DNA of 64,000 bases from Phyto melanocephala (GCA_941918925.1 OW799233.1:131966333-132030332); one strand, 5' to 3'; shown: positions 22,190 to 34,815, counted from the stretch's first letter. Program-made: numbers and translations. The notes: generated by a model not told the origin, from the letters alone.

Positions 22190-23400
22190 GAAATATTTCT
22201 GTTAAACTTGGAAAATTTTTTAAGGAGGCTTAAAAAAAAATTCTTCAAAATTTTTTTTAATTTGTTAAAAATATCTTTAAAAAAAATTTTTTTTTTTTGA
22301 AAAATTTGTTTTTTTTTTAAATTTCTATAGAGACAAAATTTATAAAACTTTTTCAGAGAGACCAAGTTTCTTAAAATATTTTATAACAAAAAACTTATTA
22401 ATTCTTTTTGTATATAAAAAATTAAAAAAGTTCTGTTGAAGAAATTAATAAAGAGTTTTTTTCAAAAAATAACATTTATCAGTAAAATGTAGCTGAAAGA
22501 AAAGGAAAAAAATTACATTAAAAACAACACAGTTGATATTAAAAGAAAATTGATAAACAAAAATTTGTTGAAAAAAAATTCAAAATAATTTCAATGAAGG
22601 AAAATTTCATAAAAATATAATTAGTTTTTTCAATATTCATAAAAAATGTTCTTAAAAAAAATTAACAAAAAGTTTTCTATAAAAAACTTACAAAAATTTT
22701 TCTATAGAAAAAATCATAAAAAATTTTCTACGAAAAAAATAATAAAAAAATTTTACAGAAAAAATCTACACAAAAATTAATAAAAAAAATTTTTTTTAGA
22801 AAAAATTAATAAAAAATGTTTTGTAGCAAAACTCAAAAAAAAAACTTTCTATACAGAATATAAAAAAACTCTTAAGACAAATTTTTATAGAAAAATGTAT
22901 AAAAATTTTCTATAAAAAAAAATTTTAAAAAATTTTTCTATAGAAAAAATTCATAAAAAATTTTCTACGAAAAATTTTAATAAAAAAATGTTTAGAGAAA
23001 AAAATCAATAAAAACATTTTTTGTAGAAAAACTCAAAAAGAAAACCCTTAAAAAAATTTTTTTCTAGAAAAATTTATAAAAAATTTTCTATAGAAAAAAT
23101 TTTAAAAAAATTCTATAGAAAAAAAATTCATAAAAAATTTTCTATAGACATTTAATATACAGCATAGAAAAAATTCTTAAAATTTTTTTTTTCTAGAATA
23201 AATTAACAAAAAATTTTTTTTCTGGAAAAAATTAACAAAAAATTCTAAAAAAAAGTTTTTATAAAAAATCCTTTATAGAAAAAATGTTCAAAAAATTCTC
23301 TATAGAGAAAAATTTATTGAAATTTTTCTACAAAAAAATTCATAAAAAATGTTCTAAAAAAGTTTTGCAGTTATTTTATAAAAGAATTTACATTATGATA
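22190..23400. repeat. irregular A+T tandem array of TTTTCTATAGAAAAAAT words
   Basis: About 1.2 kb is built from variants of AAAATTTTCTATAGAAAAAA and TTCATAAAAAATTTTCTA, imperfectly palindromic and variably spaced. Similar words are scattered at 2085-2264, 6240-6440 and 24180-24390. Non-coding. Confidence 0.75.
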
Positions 23401-23774
23401 ATTCAGTTTGTGGTACTTTTTTACCTTCTGCTGTAAAGTTCAATTATTTGCGGATGCAGACATATTATTTAAAAAAGGTGGTCAGTCTGAAAAATTATAT
23501 ATAAAAAAAAAATAATCAACTGATTGGATATGAGTTCCTTATTAATCTGTCTTGTTTTTAAGCAGAAAAACACAATAAACACTATTTATTTATAAAAACA
23601 ATTTATATCAGTAAATACATATATTTTTTGTTTTGTTGCACTCATATGTTTTGAGCAAGTCTTAGCAGCAACTTCAAACGCTTATAACTCCATACACTTA
23701 GAACTAATTTTAATAGTAGTAGAAGTAAATTGGCCCATAAGCACCGCTACCAAAAATATGTATTTTGTGCGGTC

Positions 23775-24015
23775 ACTAGCTTACCCTACGAAGCTAAGAA
23801 CTCGAAATTTCCATTTGTTAAATAACTTTTCATTAAAAAAAGCGTAATCTCCTTGTGAAGAGTGCCGGAAGTGTTCCGCAGTCTCATCATCCATATCACA
23901 AAACCGGCACGTTTCTAAATATATTTTACCTACCAGTTTTACTTAAATGGTATCTGAGATTGCAATATCCAGTTAGAAAACCTAGTAACATCCCCAAGTC
24001 CTTTTAGTCCAGGGA
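23775..24015 (-). pseudogene. second LINE 3' end fragment
   Basis: The minus strand encodes GFLTGYCNLRYHLSKTG (a match to the FLTGHC...L motif near the C-terminus of LINE pol). After a stop and frame change, CRFCDMDDETAEHF is the start of the C-terminal zinc knuckle. The sequence then runs through KLFNKWKF to a stop near 23790. The knuckle's last Cys is not evident. Too short to assign a clade. Confidence 0.65.
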
Positions 24016-25425
24016 AAGAAGTTCCCTAGAGTTTGCCCTTGAGAGGAACAAAAACCTCCTAGCTTGACGTTGGCCCTGAGCTATTTACCGAATTAGAAGA
24101 TGTAAGAATCAATTTTAGTAAGATTAAGATTGTGCACATTTTTATGAAAATTTCTTTAAAATAGAATATATTTTTTAAATCGGTAGTCTATTAATATATA
24201 TATATATTAGATAAAATTTTCTATAAAAAGAATATTCAACATAAATAAAAAAAATTTTTTTGCAAAAGTTTATAATAAAAAATACAGAAAAAAAATTATG
24301 AAAACTTTTTAGAAATTAGCATATTTTTTTTTAAGAAAATATTTTAAATATATTTATTCCATGAAATTTAAAAATTTTTTTTTTTAAATATTTTGTCAGT
24401 TGGAATTTTGTTATTAATCAAATTTGGGAACCGCTAACCTAAGCAAAGAAAAGGCACCAAACAAACTATTAATGAAATCACGTAACACACTGTATGCCGG
24501 TGCACTATTCCATAAGGAAATATAGGAAAAGGTATTTTATTTATATGTAATGCAAACGCGCAATGTTTAAAAATAGAATTACGGACAGTCGTTTAAGAAA
24601 CCCTACAAAAAATTCCTTACAAGAGATTTTTTTTCAATTGTATGTTTGTGTTAATGATTTTTAATTTGCAAAATAAATAGTGAAGTGTCTGTAAAGTCAG
24701 CCAATAGTTTTCATTATTTAGTTTACCTCTCAAGTTCTCGTTGCTCTTCTTCTTGCTAAGAAAAAAAGAATAAATTGGCATATTTGCCCTAAATCAAAAG
24801 AGGCATTGAAACATGTAACTTTTTACCAATTTTTTACTCTGGTTCTTTATAAATGTATGCAACACCTTCGCCAGCAACGACAACTTTTTAAGATTTTAAT
24901 GTTCATGTTTCATGTTATATTAATTTAATATATTTCATTAGTATTATTTTTTATTTAGAAAATAACGGTTTATTTAATTTAATTTTTTACTTTTTTCATC
25001 CAAAAATTCCACCAAAAAAGCTCATTATATTAAAAATTCTAATTTAATACAAGTAAAAGTAAATCACTTTTAGACTTAATCTGAAATCTGAATAAAATTT
25101 ATGGCCGAAGCTTGTGGGAAAATATTGCAAAACAACTTTAAGTTTGATCAAAAACATTTCTTTCTGTTGTCTTAATTTAAGAATAAAAATTTAAATACAA
25201 CAATGGCATACATATTTGACTGAAGAGTAGAGAGATGTAAAGACTTAAAATCAATGCTATTTAGAAATGTTGAATAAAAAAAAATATTACAGGTCTTATT
25301 AATGAATAAACCAGATCAGATTTTTTTTTAATTATTTGCATTTTATAGAAAATTAATCAGTAATACTTTTACTTTCAACCGAGTATGAAAAGAATTGAAT
25401 TGAGTTAAGGCCAAATTAGATCTAA
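24016..25425. other. no gene seen
   Basis: A+T-rich. A short A-rich repeat patch (24180-24390) like that at 22190. No coding motif. Confidence 0.5.
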
Positions 25426-25673
25426 ATATCGATGGCTTAATATAAAAAGGACGTATTTAGATTTTTAACAAAAACGAGTTTTTAATTTTTTCTGGTAGTT
25501 CACATACACACACATCACCCCTAAAAAAATAAGTGAGCTATTGGTAAAAATAAAGGATTTATGGACAAATAAAAAAGCTCTAACTCAAAACATTATTTTA
25601 AATTTTATTCAGTTTTTTTTTTCTTCTGTAAAAAAATCGAGTTACGCCATTATTATTATTAAGCCATCGATAT
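25426..25673. repeat. inverted-repeat pair, possible MITE
   Basis: ATATCGATGGCTTAATA (25426-25442) is exactly inverted at 25657-25673. The 17-bp arms enclose 214 bp. No target duplication seen, so the ends are uncertain. Confidence 0.55.
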
Positions 25674-26154
25674 GTTTTTTGTTTTAACACTAGCAGAACC
25701 TGCAACACTTCGCAAGTCCCGAAAGCATTTTTTATCATAACCTTTTGGGGATAGATTTAACAATTAACCCTCTGCGGCTGATGTGGTCTAGTCTAGCAGA
25801 TACCAACAAACACAATAGGATATTTTACAACGTTATTTTTTAAGCAACAACTCCCCCGTTCTCTGTACCATCTTATTAAGCACACATGAAGATGTTATTG
25901 GTGTAGGTCGATTGATTTAAGTACACGGGATTGACCGCAAAAAATCGGCGGAACAAGTTTTTCTAAGAAAAACTAATCCTACCTCTGAAAAATTCTAGTT
26001 TTTTAGATTTCCTATGCTTTTGTTTAGCATATGCATCTTTTACCGTCAGCATAAGCTTATGGGTAAAGGCAGGTATCCCATACTCTCAAATAGATGAATT
26101 CTGGCATGAAACAGAATTGAACTGGCATAGCAATCCATTCCTGTTTTATTTGGA
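25674..26154. other. no gene seen
   Basis: No frame or repeat recognised. Confidence 0.45.
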
Positions 26155-26775
26155 ACTAGCCAAGCCCGGCGCGCGTAGCTATGCCTCTTAATGAATAAAA
26201 ATGCGTTAATTTTAATTGAATATCAAGTGAAAGAAGCTAAAAAATATAACTTTTTTTTATGAGCGTGGCACTACCCACTTTTCTAGTAACGAAACTGTAG
26301 TGTCAAGACAGCTCAATCTGTGTGCAAAGTTTCAAAAAAATCGGTGCAGTGCAAGTACCTCACAATTATAATTTTTTTTTATGGGCATGGCCGTGCCCAC
26401 TTTTCTTATCACGAAATTATATTTTCATGACAGCTCAATATGTGTGCAATGTTTCAGAAAAATCGATCTAGTGCAAGTAGCTAAAAATGATAACTTATTT
26501 GTTATGGGCGTGGCACTGCCCACTTTTTTAATCACGAAATTGTATAATCATGAGAGTTCAATATGTGTACAAAGTTTCAGAAAAATCAATCAAGTGCAAG
26601 AAGCTAAAAATGATAACTTATTTTTTATGGGCGTAGCCCCGCCCTCTTTTTACTACCCACAAATACTCCCTGGAATGTGTATAACAACTTGCCAAAGTTT
26701 GAGTCCGATCGGCTTTATGGTTTCGGAGTCTATAGCAAACATACACACACAGAGTTTCAATTTTATACACTTTTT
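26155..26775 (+). repeat. interspersed unit with ~121-bp tandem repeats, copy 2
   Basis: Same opening as copy 1 (TAGCCAAGCCCGGCGCGCGT). It has four monomers marked by TTTATGRGCGTGGC-like words near 26259, 26380, 26502 and 26627, and the same 3' end with a short (AC) run and AGAGTTTCAATTTTATA. The 142-codon frame at 26381 is only the repeat read through. Confidence 0.85.
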
Positions 26776-26889
26776 CCATTTTACTCTCGAAGCTTCAAAA
26801 GGGTTCTGATAACTATTTTGTGCAATAACCACAATAAATAGCTTTTTTTTTATTATATTTTGTTTTTGTTTTAATACTTTTTTTCAGTG

Positions 26890-27669
26890 AGTGAGTGTGA
26901 TTTCGAAATGGGCTTTAAAGTAGGCATATTGAAGTACTTTTTGCTAATGAATTCAACTTAGATATTTCAGTATAAAGTCCTTTATTTTTCCAATATCTAT
27001 GGATATATAGATTATATAGGTAAAAAACATATCGTTATATGGAAGATGGGCATGGCACTTTAATTTTATGTTTTTACAAATCCATTGACCAACAAGCTAT
27101 GTTTTGAAAATTGCAGAATTAAACATCATAATTTTGTCAGTGTTATTACGTTGTAAATTTTAAATATACTGAAAAAGACTCTGTGCGGCTTAAGTTTTCT
27201 TTATGTTTACTAAGTCCTTTTGTTTGTATAGATTAGGGCAATTTTCAAGGAAATATATTTTTCACTCAGAAAATATACTTACGAATTTTTATCGCTCTAC
27301 ATCAACGCGTTTAGACACAATTGCATTTTATACGATGTAGGAAGGACACGAATTTGTTTACCTGCTCTTGCATTACAAGCTATAACTGTCTTTCTAATAT
27401 ACCGATTTAGCCCATTTTTAGTACCAAACAAACCTTGTGTATTAGAAATATTCTGGCAAAATTTGATCGTCCTTACTTTTTCGATTTGAGCTCTATTGTG
27501 CTTTAAACAAACGGATAGACGGACGGTCACAGCTAGATCGTCCTAAAATAAAACCAAGACTAAGAAAATATATGCTTTATGTGGTCTACAATGGATATTT
27601 CGATATGTCACAAACGGAATGACAAAATAAATATACCCACACACCATTTGTTTTTCGTGGTGGGTATTA
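26890..27669 (-). mobile_element. DINE-1-like family B copy 2, 3' end missing
   Basis: The right end is the 5' terminus (minus strand TACCCACCACG, decayed). The internal sequence matches family B copy 1. The CTTGTT/stem end was not found on the left. Confidence 0.6.
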
Positions 27670-28093
27670 AAAGAGGATATGATCATTGCAAAGAACGTTT
27701 AAAAGACGGGTTTCCAAACATAATTAATCAATTATTTTAAGTTCGTTGTTCACCTTTGCACTAGTTAAATTTTTTATTTTCATAAATTAAGAAAAATATG
27801 GAAAAAAAAAGAAACTGAAGTAGTAAAATATTAAAGTTTCTTTTTGTATTAGACATCACATTAGAATAAGATAAAGGTGTTTGTACGATACAACAACTGA
27901 TCATAAGTCATTTTAAGACACTCTGAATAATTAAACGATGTTAGTTATTACACAACTAAGATAGTGTTTATCTAAAGAACAAAGAAAAAAGTTGTAATAG
28001 TCTCATAACCAAGACTTATTAAGTCAAAAATTAAACCAAGGAAAAGCATATTGTATTTAAATAATAAGCAAATTTAAACAACGGAAAAAACAA
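27670..28093. other. no gene seen
   Basis: A+T-rich spacer between two family B copies. Confidence 0.45.
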
Positions 28094-28639
28094 AACAAAG
28101 AAGAGCACTATATTCGGCTGTGCCGAATTTTAGATACACACCACACATAGGTACTTTCGCGCCTAAAATTTATTATTTTCTTTACAACTTCAATCACTAT
28201 AGAATAATCTTGGAACTAAAGTATGTACAAATTTCTTTGTTTGAGTTTGCTTTGCTTTTAAATTATTTTCCTTTATTTAACCTTAAGGGCGCATAATATG
28301 CCAATTGGGCATACGAGCATACCTGTCACGGGTTTGGGCTTCTAGTATCCTTTTCTTCATCCTAACCTACGATTACTCTACACTTTTTTACCACAAATTT
28401 GTATTTTTACGGAAACTGAATAATAAGTCTCGGTAGTTAGGGGTAGCTAATAATTAATTATTATTTTGTGTGGGCATATGGATCTAAACAAAAGCCTTAT
28501 ACGGGAGGATAAAGTAAGCATGTCATAATAATTTTTTGGTTTTAAGTTTAGATTTGTCATAAAATTTTTATTAAGATGTGTTGCAAACGGAATCACAAAA
28601 TTAATATACCTGCTCACCATTCTTTTGGTGGTGGGTATA
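28094..28639 (-). mobile_element. DINE-1-like family B copy 3
   Basis: The left end has the 3' stem ATTCGGCTGTGCCGAAT. The right end has GGTGGTGGGTATA, the inverted 5' terminus. Internally shortened relative to copy 1. Confidence 0.7.
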
Positions 28640-29478
28640 AAAAGATATTTGGCAAACGAAATTTTACATTTAATAAAAAAAATTATGAAAGAGCAAAAGA
28701 AAACAAAGAAATGGTCAGAAAATGATGGACATGATTATTAAAATACAGCATTTTAAAGGTATTTAGCATGACAAGAGTTTTTTTTCTTTTTTTGTTTCAT
28801 TAAAGTTTGTTTTATTAAAAATTTGTATGTATTGAAACACTGCCGAAAAGTTCAATGAACGCTAAAATCGCATGAATGAAAGATGATCGCACCATGCGTA
28901 TCAGCAGAGAGTTTCAGTTCAGGGTTTAATTTATTCATTTCTTTTTTAATTTTGTCTTCAAACACTTTAAATGCTGTAATTTTCTGTTGATTCTTCGTGA
29001 CTTTTTTTCAGCCAAATAGCTTACGCATTAACGATTTAAAATGAACTTGAAAATGTTTTAATATGCCCTTTATGTTAAATTTAAATGTTTTTAAGAATAA
29101 CAAAAACTTAAGCAAAACTTTTTTAAATTAATTTATATATCTATACCTATAAAAAAATTTCAAACAACATACAAGGAATGCTTTTTCTGTGCCTAGATAG
29201 AATAGAAAAAACATCTTTCTCTGTCCATCTGTCTGTCTGTCTAATGGGGTTAATGAGGTTCCTTGATACCTGGGTTAACATGTTTGTTGCGAGACAATAT
29301 TTTATTTCTAAAGCAAAAAAATACAAAAAAATAAGTCTATTTTATAGAAAAGTGACGTTTTAAAAAAATGGTATCTGATGTTAGAATTAACGCATTAATG
29401 GTCACGTTAAATAAATCGATTATCAAAATCAATACAATGCTATCAATCGACAGGGGATATAAAATAATGTATAGCCTA
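28640..29478. other. no gene seen
   Basis: A+T-rich spacer. The frames at 29178 and 29368 lack motifs. Confidence 0.45.
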
Positions 29479-29595
29479 AGTGCCGTATTCATAAAAAATA
29501 TTTTAGATTTATTGAAGGCTTATTTGACAAATTTCTCTACAACATTTGTCAAATAAGCCTTTAATACACCTAAAATATTTTTTTTGAATACGGCC
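29479..29595. mobile_element. 117-bp TA-flanked hairpin MITE, copy 1
   Basis: Almost the whole element is an inverted repeat: GCCGTATTCATAAAAAATAT at the left, pairing with its inverse at the right, around a short loop. TA lies at both borders (29477-29478 and 29596-29597). A second copy is at 45319-45436. Confidence 0.85.
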
Positions 29596-29644
29596 CTAAA
29601 ACTTTTACAAATATTAATGCTATAAATAAGCAACAGCCCTAAAT

Positions 29645-31490
29645 TTGCCCCTACCGAATCTGATAATACTCTCCACCGTCTTGTACATATTTAGGTAACA
29701 ATACTACATCATAGTTAAGCCAAGATTTTAGATTTCATGTAATACGCTATTTTCTTTATTATTTCCGATGCCATCTATGATTTTGAATTTTTACATAGTT
29801 AGCTGTATTTTACTAGTCAAGCCCTACCATACCCATATTGTTGGAGTTAAACAAATTTTTTCCGCAATTTTGTTTCATATGCCATCTTTGATTTAACACC
29901 CCAGCAAAAACTTTACTTACAAAATAATTAAAAAAATAATGCAAATTTACTGAAAGTACTACTTACAATTTGACTAGAATAACTACTTATTTTTGTTGGC
30001 GATGTCCCAAAACGAATCCATTACAACTCATTTAAATACGACATAAAATATAAGTACTTTTCTTTATGCTAAAATAACACGTAAAAATAATTAGTTACAA
30101 AAACGAAACAAAGTAATTGGATTCAAAGTTGTTTTTAAAAAGAATAAAAGCACCGATTACAATTTCTTTTAAAATTCTAAATAATAATAACTTACTTAAA
30201 CCCTCTTTAGAATCAAAAAAATATAAGTTGCTTTAAAAAAAATTTTAAATATTAAAAATACTCACTAAGAAGAAAAACAAAAACGAAAATGTATTTTTGG
30301 TAAATCAATTCAATAATTGAAATATATTAATTGAATATTAACAGCGTATGTACGTACAAAAAAAAATTAAACCGTCATTATTTTGTATTTTAAATTAATC
30401 AGTTACAAAACACATTAGGAATGAGTTATATATTTCAATTAGTCAGTTACAAAACACATTAGGAATGAGTTATTTAACAGATAATGAGTAATGCAAATAT
30501 TAGACAATTGAGCTACAAAATAATGCATGTAATAAGCTATTACAGTTTAAATTGTAAGTAAAGTTTTTGCTTGGACTTTTCCAATAGTTTACTACATTGT
30601 ACTGGTCAAGCCCTTATATTTGATACCAATGTTGTGGGGGTTAAAGGTTAAAGTCATATATTCGCCATTTAATCTAGGACGCCATCTTGGTTTTTATTCT
30701 TTCTATAGCTAACTATATTTTAATAGTCAAGCCCTTTAATTTAAATTATTATTTTTAAATTATTACATTATATTTTTATAGTTTAAGTAAAAAGCATTGT
30801 AAATTTTTTTTAGTAGAAGTTTGTAGCCAATTATGGCCTGGAGGCTTGGTTGCCGAAATTTATATAAATAAATTTCATTCGCATATTGGTTCCCATTGGT
30901 TGTATAAAAACTAAAAATATCGATTTCCGTTTGTAGATTTTAGGAAACACACCTAAGCAGTTGGACTCTGGTGCTTATATCTTAGTTTGTTTTTAAATCG
31001 ATTTTGTAGTTTTTCTTAAAAATAACTTCTAAGATTACGGCTTATAATTTGGTATCTTAAGCGTGCTTAAAAATTATTTAGGAGTTGGAAAATGTTTGAT
31101 ATATTAAAAAATATATATTTTTTCAAGTAATGTTTGCCTATAACTTAGTCAAGAAAAATTTTCACGAATACCTTTAGAGGCATACCAAATCTATAAATGG
31201 TAACAACCGGGTCTATAAATTATCCTAGGGCTAGAAAATTTTAATTTTTATGGAAAAATTAGAGAAAAAACAGAGGCAATCGTTTTTATTTTCTCATATC
31301 TCAAAAAGTTATGAGACGATTATGCTAAGTTCTAATACCAAACTGTTTAAAAATATTTCTGATACCTTACACGAGTCCTGGCGATGTGCTTTAATGTGGG
31401 GGCTTTAATTCCATTGAACTCAACTTACACACGGACAGATGGATAACGTTTAATCGACTGCCCTATTCATTAGCTTTCAGAAAATATAAA
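29645..31490 (-). mobile_element. DINE-1-like family C copy, split by a MITE
   Basis: Matches, on the minus strand, the element at 36358-37054 (words GCCATCTTGG, TCAAGCCCTT, ACCGAATCTGATAATAC). Its right part (about 31300-31490) is a decayed family A-like 5' region with CACACGGACAG and AGCTTTCAGAAAATAT. It is interrupted at 29901-30574 by a separate element. Confidence 0.65.
29901..30574. mobile_element. MITE nested in family C, TIR AGCAAAAACTTTACTTAC
   Basis: The left end CCAGCAAAAACTTTACTTAC is inverted at the right end with one inserted base (CCAAGC...). Family C sequence resumes on the right (CCAATAGTTTACTACATTG), which defines the insertion. The interior carries a direct repeat of CAGTTACAAAACACATTAGG (30403 and 30445). 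Confidence 0.8.
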
Positions 31491-31875
31491 CAAAAATACA
31501 TGCGCTTTGAAAGGCCAAAAAAATTTCTTTCATGCAGTAGTGAAAGTGGATAAATTAATGAAAAATATTACAAGTCTCTATGAGTAAGCCTTAAACACGT
31601 GCATTTTATTCGAAAATAGTAATGCTTTAAAGCGGAAGCTCACCATGTTAATATCGTGCCTTCTCTAAGTTAATTTTTAAGTGAAATTTTTAGATTTTTC
31701 TCTTACAAACATGCTACGTCTGAATAACTATTTTGTATTGCAAAATTTGTGTAAAGTAAAATCTATCGATCATTTCGTGCGACATCACAGAATGATAATT
31801 TACATATTCACTCTATCTACGCTACGTCCAACAATTTTATCAACCTTTATTGGTGACATATTAGTGACAGTTATA

Positions 31876-32451
31876 AAGGGTCCGCAAAATAACTTTTTTT
31901 TTTTTTTGAAAATGCTATAAAAACATCGAGTGTAGCTTCGGCTGTGTGGCACGTAGCGCCGTCCTGTTGAAACCAAATGTTGCCAATATCCTCCTTGTTT
32001 GTGAACAAAAATTCGTTCAACATGGCCCGATTACGATTGCCATTGACTATAACGGCCACTCCTTGCTCATTTTCGAAGAAAAATGGCCCAATTATGCCTC
32101 TGGAACAAAATCCGCACCAAACAGTGACTCGTTTTGGGTGTATCGGCTTTTCTATGCGTGCGGGTTTTCTGTGCCCCAAATGCAACAATTTTGCTTGTTT
32201 ACATACCCGCCAAGATCAAAATGAGCTTCATCTGAAAAGATGATTTTTTTTTTTGGCAAAATCGGAATCTTCTGTAAGTCGATCGCAGGCCCAATTAGCG
32301 AAGCGAAAACGCATTGGACGGTCAGTTGGCTCCAACCATATTAGTTCAGCGGAAGGATAAATCTAATTATCTCTCAAATCAGACATGAGCTAAGTGTTGC
32401 CATTCACGAAATAACACTAGTTGAAAAAAAAACGTTAGATGGTGGGCCCTT
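31876..32451 (-). mobile_element. non-autonomous mariner derivative, copy A
   Basis: Ends AAGGGTCCGC...AATAACTTTT and the inverse of AAGGGCCCACCATCTAACGT, with TA at both borders (31874-31875 and 32452-32453). It keeps a central piece of transposase but not its C-terminal catalytic Asp. Copy B at 63346 has the same structure. Confidence 0.8.
31900..32262 (-). pseudogene. mariner transposase piece, copy A
   Basis: Minus strand: IIFSDEAHFDLGGYVNKQNC (first catalytic Asp), then after a frame change KPIHPKRVTVWCGF, GPFFFENEQG and WFQQDGATCHTAEATLDV (second Asp). The frame then runs into the terminal repeat (FSKKKKSYF), so the region with the third Asp is deleted. Both this copy and the one at 63400 join the same two points, so the deletion predates their dispersal. 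Rosa-like by motif. Non-functional. Confidence 0.8.
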
Positions 32452-32453
32452 TA

Positions 32454-33013
32454 GTAATAAAAGCTTCCAAATGGGCTACACAAAAACGCTTTTACGTAAC
32501 ACTCCTATACAGCATCAGATTGAACTGATACAATAAAATAAAATATATGTATATAACGCAAAAGTCTGTCTGATTACAATAGCAATAATCAGTAGTGACT
32601 AACTAATTTTTTTTATTTATGCATTTAAATATGAATAATAAAAATGGTTAGTAGAAATACTAACAAACTTCAGTCTAATAATTCAAAATGACACTGTGGC
32701 ATTTTTTAAGCAGAATCATTTGCAATCCATTGACAATTTTGACAACTGTTATATTATCATTATTATTATTACATAATATCATTAACAATATTATGACAAA
32801 CAATACAAAGCAAGTAATGAGTTGTCTTAAAATTCCAAAACTTGTCTCCACAATTGAAATTATTTTCAGTTTTATAATTTAACTTAAAACAGTTTTTTAT
32901 TTTTAATTTTAATTAAGTGTCAATAAACTTAAAAAAGCGATTAAAAGAATTTAAATTTAAACAATTTGCTAATACAGTGCTAAAAGCTATGAGTTGACAA
33001 CATTGCCTAAACA
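32454..33013. other. no gene seen
   Basis: A+T-rich spacer with no recognised structure. Confidence 0.45.
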
Positions 33014-33021
33014 GAACGGAG

Positions 33022-33580
33022 CAGTGTTGCCGCCGACCAACTTTTTTTCGCAGTGAAATCGATTTAAAAAACGCAGTGAAGCGCAGTGACAAGTAATAAA
33101 AAAAATGTCGTTTTCGTTTGGACAAAAAAAGGAAATTTTTTTCATTTTTAATTTTTTTTTAATTTTATCTCAACTACTCAACTGAAATAGAAAAAAAATT
33201 ATTATTTTTGATTGTCAACAACAGTGCAATACAATATAATAATTAATTAAATGGACTGAAAAGCAAATATTTTTTTCACGAAATAGTTTGTTTATGTTTT
33301 TCTAACGGGATTTTTGACATTTTAATTCAAGACCTAATCAGTCAACTGCAACGTAACGTAACAGCAGAAAATGTTTTTATCTAGCTGCCATATTTTTAAC
33401 AGGGTGACAATTTTATTTCGTTGTGTTAAACACGTTTGAGGTAAATCATGTTGTTGACCAAAAAAGGAGGAAAACTACCAAAAACTGAAAAACGCAGTGA
33501 TATTAAAAAAACGCAGTTACGCAGTGACGACGGACAAATCGCAGTGAAAAACTGCGATCGCAGTGAAAACGGCAACTCTG
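33022..33580. mobile_element. hAT-type MITE, 559 bp, target duplication GAACGGAG
   Basis: Ends CAGTGTTGCCG and CGGCAACTCTG. GAACGGAG occurs exactly at 33014-33021 and 33581-33588. Both subterminal regions contain many CGCAGTGAA words, likely transposase-binding sites. Short frames inside are not coding. Confidence 0.9.
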
Positions 33581-33588
33581 GAACGGAG

Positions 33589-34296
33589 CGCAATTTCAGC
33601 GTTGCTAAAAACAAAATTTTATATCTTAAATTTTTTATCGAATTTTCAACGTAACGTAATTAATTAAAGTTGAGGCGGGAGCCTGTTCTATAAATAATTA
33701 AAAACAATTAAAAATTTTATTTTATAGACGATAATTATTTGTTTTATTCTGGCTTGACTTAATTGTTATTTTGAATTAGTTTTATATTAAGAAATTAAAT
33801 TTCTATTTGTGATTATGAAAGAATGAACTAAAAGTGCCAACACGAGCCGAATGGACAATTTGGGAATTCTTTATCTGGTTGATAGCTTTCAAGATTTTAC
33901 AGAAAGTCAACAATAAACGTCAGCAAAATAAGGAAAATACAAATAAAACTAATTTTTAGAAAAAAAAAATAATATCAACAGTTTAGTATGTGTATGAGTA
34001 TATAAATCTAATCTGTATATTAAAAAAAAAACGTGTTAATAAATAATTTTCTAAATGTCATCATTTGTAAAATACTTAAATTAAAGATAGATTACAGAGA
34101 GATTATCTTTAAAGTTATCAATGAAAAATTTCAAAAGTGTCTGATTTATTTATTTATTGTTATAAATAAAAAATCCCAATCACAGTCATTTATGTATTTG
34201 ATTATCGATAAATAATTGATAACAATAACACATGTGCTTAGTTGCTAAAACAAACCAGAATTATATAGACGTTTATGCCGAATAGTTACATTATGT
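33589..34296. other. no gene seen
   Basis: A+T-rich spacer. No recognised structure. Confidence 0.45.
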
Positions 34297-34697
34297 CCCA
34301 GCAAAAACTAGGTAATGACTTGCTCTTGCTAAACAACATACTTTACAATGACTAAAACATATAGTCTGTCTTACTAAAATGTATTTTAGTAATAACTTGA
34401 CTTATAAAGTGATATTTGCTTGAAGAACTTAAAATATATACATAACTTTTAATAATTCTCATTTAGTTTAACACGTTTAGGGTATAAGAAATAATTATTT
34501 CAACAACAGCGGCAAAGCATTTCATTAAAAAAGTGGTGACTTATAGATTTTCACTGATTGTAAAATTTCAAATTAACGTATCGCATAAAAATCAAACCAA
34601 ATTTTAATTCTTTAAAGAAATTGAACGACTTCTGTAAGCCTATAATATTAATGGGTTACTTAGGTTATTAAAACAAAGTACTTATACAAAGTAAGTA

Positions 34698-34815
34698 CTT
34701 ATTGAAGTCCCTATTTACAAGCGGCCGTAATGGGTACTTATATGAACCCCTATTTGTAAGCGAGGGTGCTAAGTACTTATTTAAGTCCCTATTTGTAAGC
34801 GAGCGTGGTAAGTAC
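34698..34815. repeat. 39-bp minisatellite, three copies
   Basis: Each unit starts TACTTAT and contains CCCTATTTRYAAGCG. Units begin near 34698, 34737 and 34776, and a partial fourth follows. Confidence 0.75.

Noticed and set aside
22067..22300. 77-codon frame beginning MDDGQKQKIITLVASYKCGN.
   Set aside because: Runs into the A-rich array; no recognised domain.
26381..26809. 142-codon frame with repeated motifs.
   Set aside because: Read-through of the 121-bp tandem repeats; the first copy at 2466 has no such frame.
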